Assembly (NCBI GenBank): GCA_028281205.1
Contig: JANQKJ010000327.1
Location: 1 to 14,096, forward strand
DNA length: 14,096 nt
Origin: Gammaproteobacteria bacterium
GTDB lineage: Bacteria; Pseudomonadota; Gammaproteobacteria; UBA4575
Reading direction: 5' to 3'
A model generated the notes under the pieces. It was given only the letters and a program-made list of their open reading frames with translations, made no database searches and was not told the origin of the DNA. Both the position numbers and the translations under genes were made by a program. This document shows positions 14,092 to 14,096 of the stretch, one piece after another. Each line of letters begins with the position of its first letter. Positions within the stretch are counted from its first letter, which is position 1.

Positions 14092-14096
14092 TTAGA

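Overview
The window is AT-rich chromosomal DNA of a Gram-negative, probably motile and marine-type gammaproteobacterium. This is an inference: several proteins have export signals, one is a predicted outer-membrane barrel, and there is an Na+/H+ antiporter of the NhaA family, a chemoreceptor and a Dps ferritin. I see no tRNA, rRNA, CRISPR array, transposase, integrase or phage gene, and I cannot name the species.

Region 1 (1-5483): a divergently transcribed, truncated membrane-protein gene on the minus strand, then a tight four-gene plus-strand operon. The operon holds a TetR-family repressor, a 12-helix RND/MMPL exporter, a LolA-like periplasmic protein (outer membrane lipoprotein-sorting type) and a predicted outer-membrane beta-barrel. 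The last three overlap by 14 and 11 nt. A near-perfect 22-bp palindrome lies between the -35 and -10 boxes of the tetR promoter, and the predicted transcription start falls on the repressor's ATG, so its mRNA may be leaderless. Together these look like a self-regulated inner-membrane, periplasm and outer-membrane route for a hydrophobic substrate. It is the strongest candidate here for a poorly described system.

Region 2 (5484-9013): a soluble chemoreceptor with two PAS domains, a HAMP-like segment, a signalling hairpin and a C-terminal CheR-docking pentapeptide, preceded by a FliA-type promoter and followed by a clear terminator. Next is nhaA with all its key residues but no Shine-Dalgarno sequence.

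Region 3 (9047-11542): on the minus strand, an exported PQQ-type sugar dehydrogenase (GSDH family) abutting a small upstream ORF. Divergent from these is a plus-strand helical-repeat protein of unknown function. Then comes dps on the minus strand, separated from it by a strong 14-bp inverted repeat.

Region 4 (11543-14096): mostly short minus-strand genes in loose AT-rich DNA. They are a doubtful 60-65 aa ORF, a 70-aa single-pass membrane protein, a small exported cytochrome c, a DUF4174 protein flanked by near-identical 14-bp direct repeats, and an HxlR-family regulator whose promoter is embedded in nested TACT/AGTA inverted repeats. An 87-bp imperfect palindrome lies just downstream of the small membrane-protein gene.
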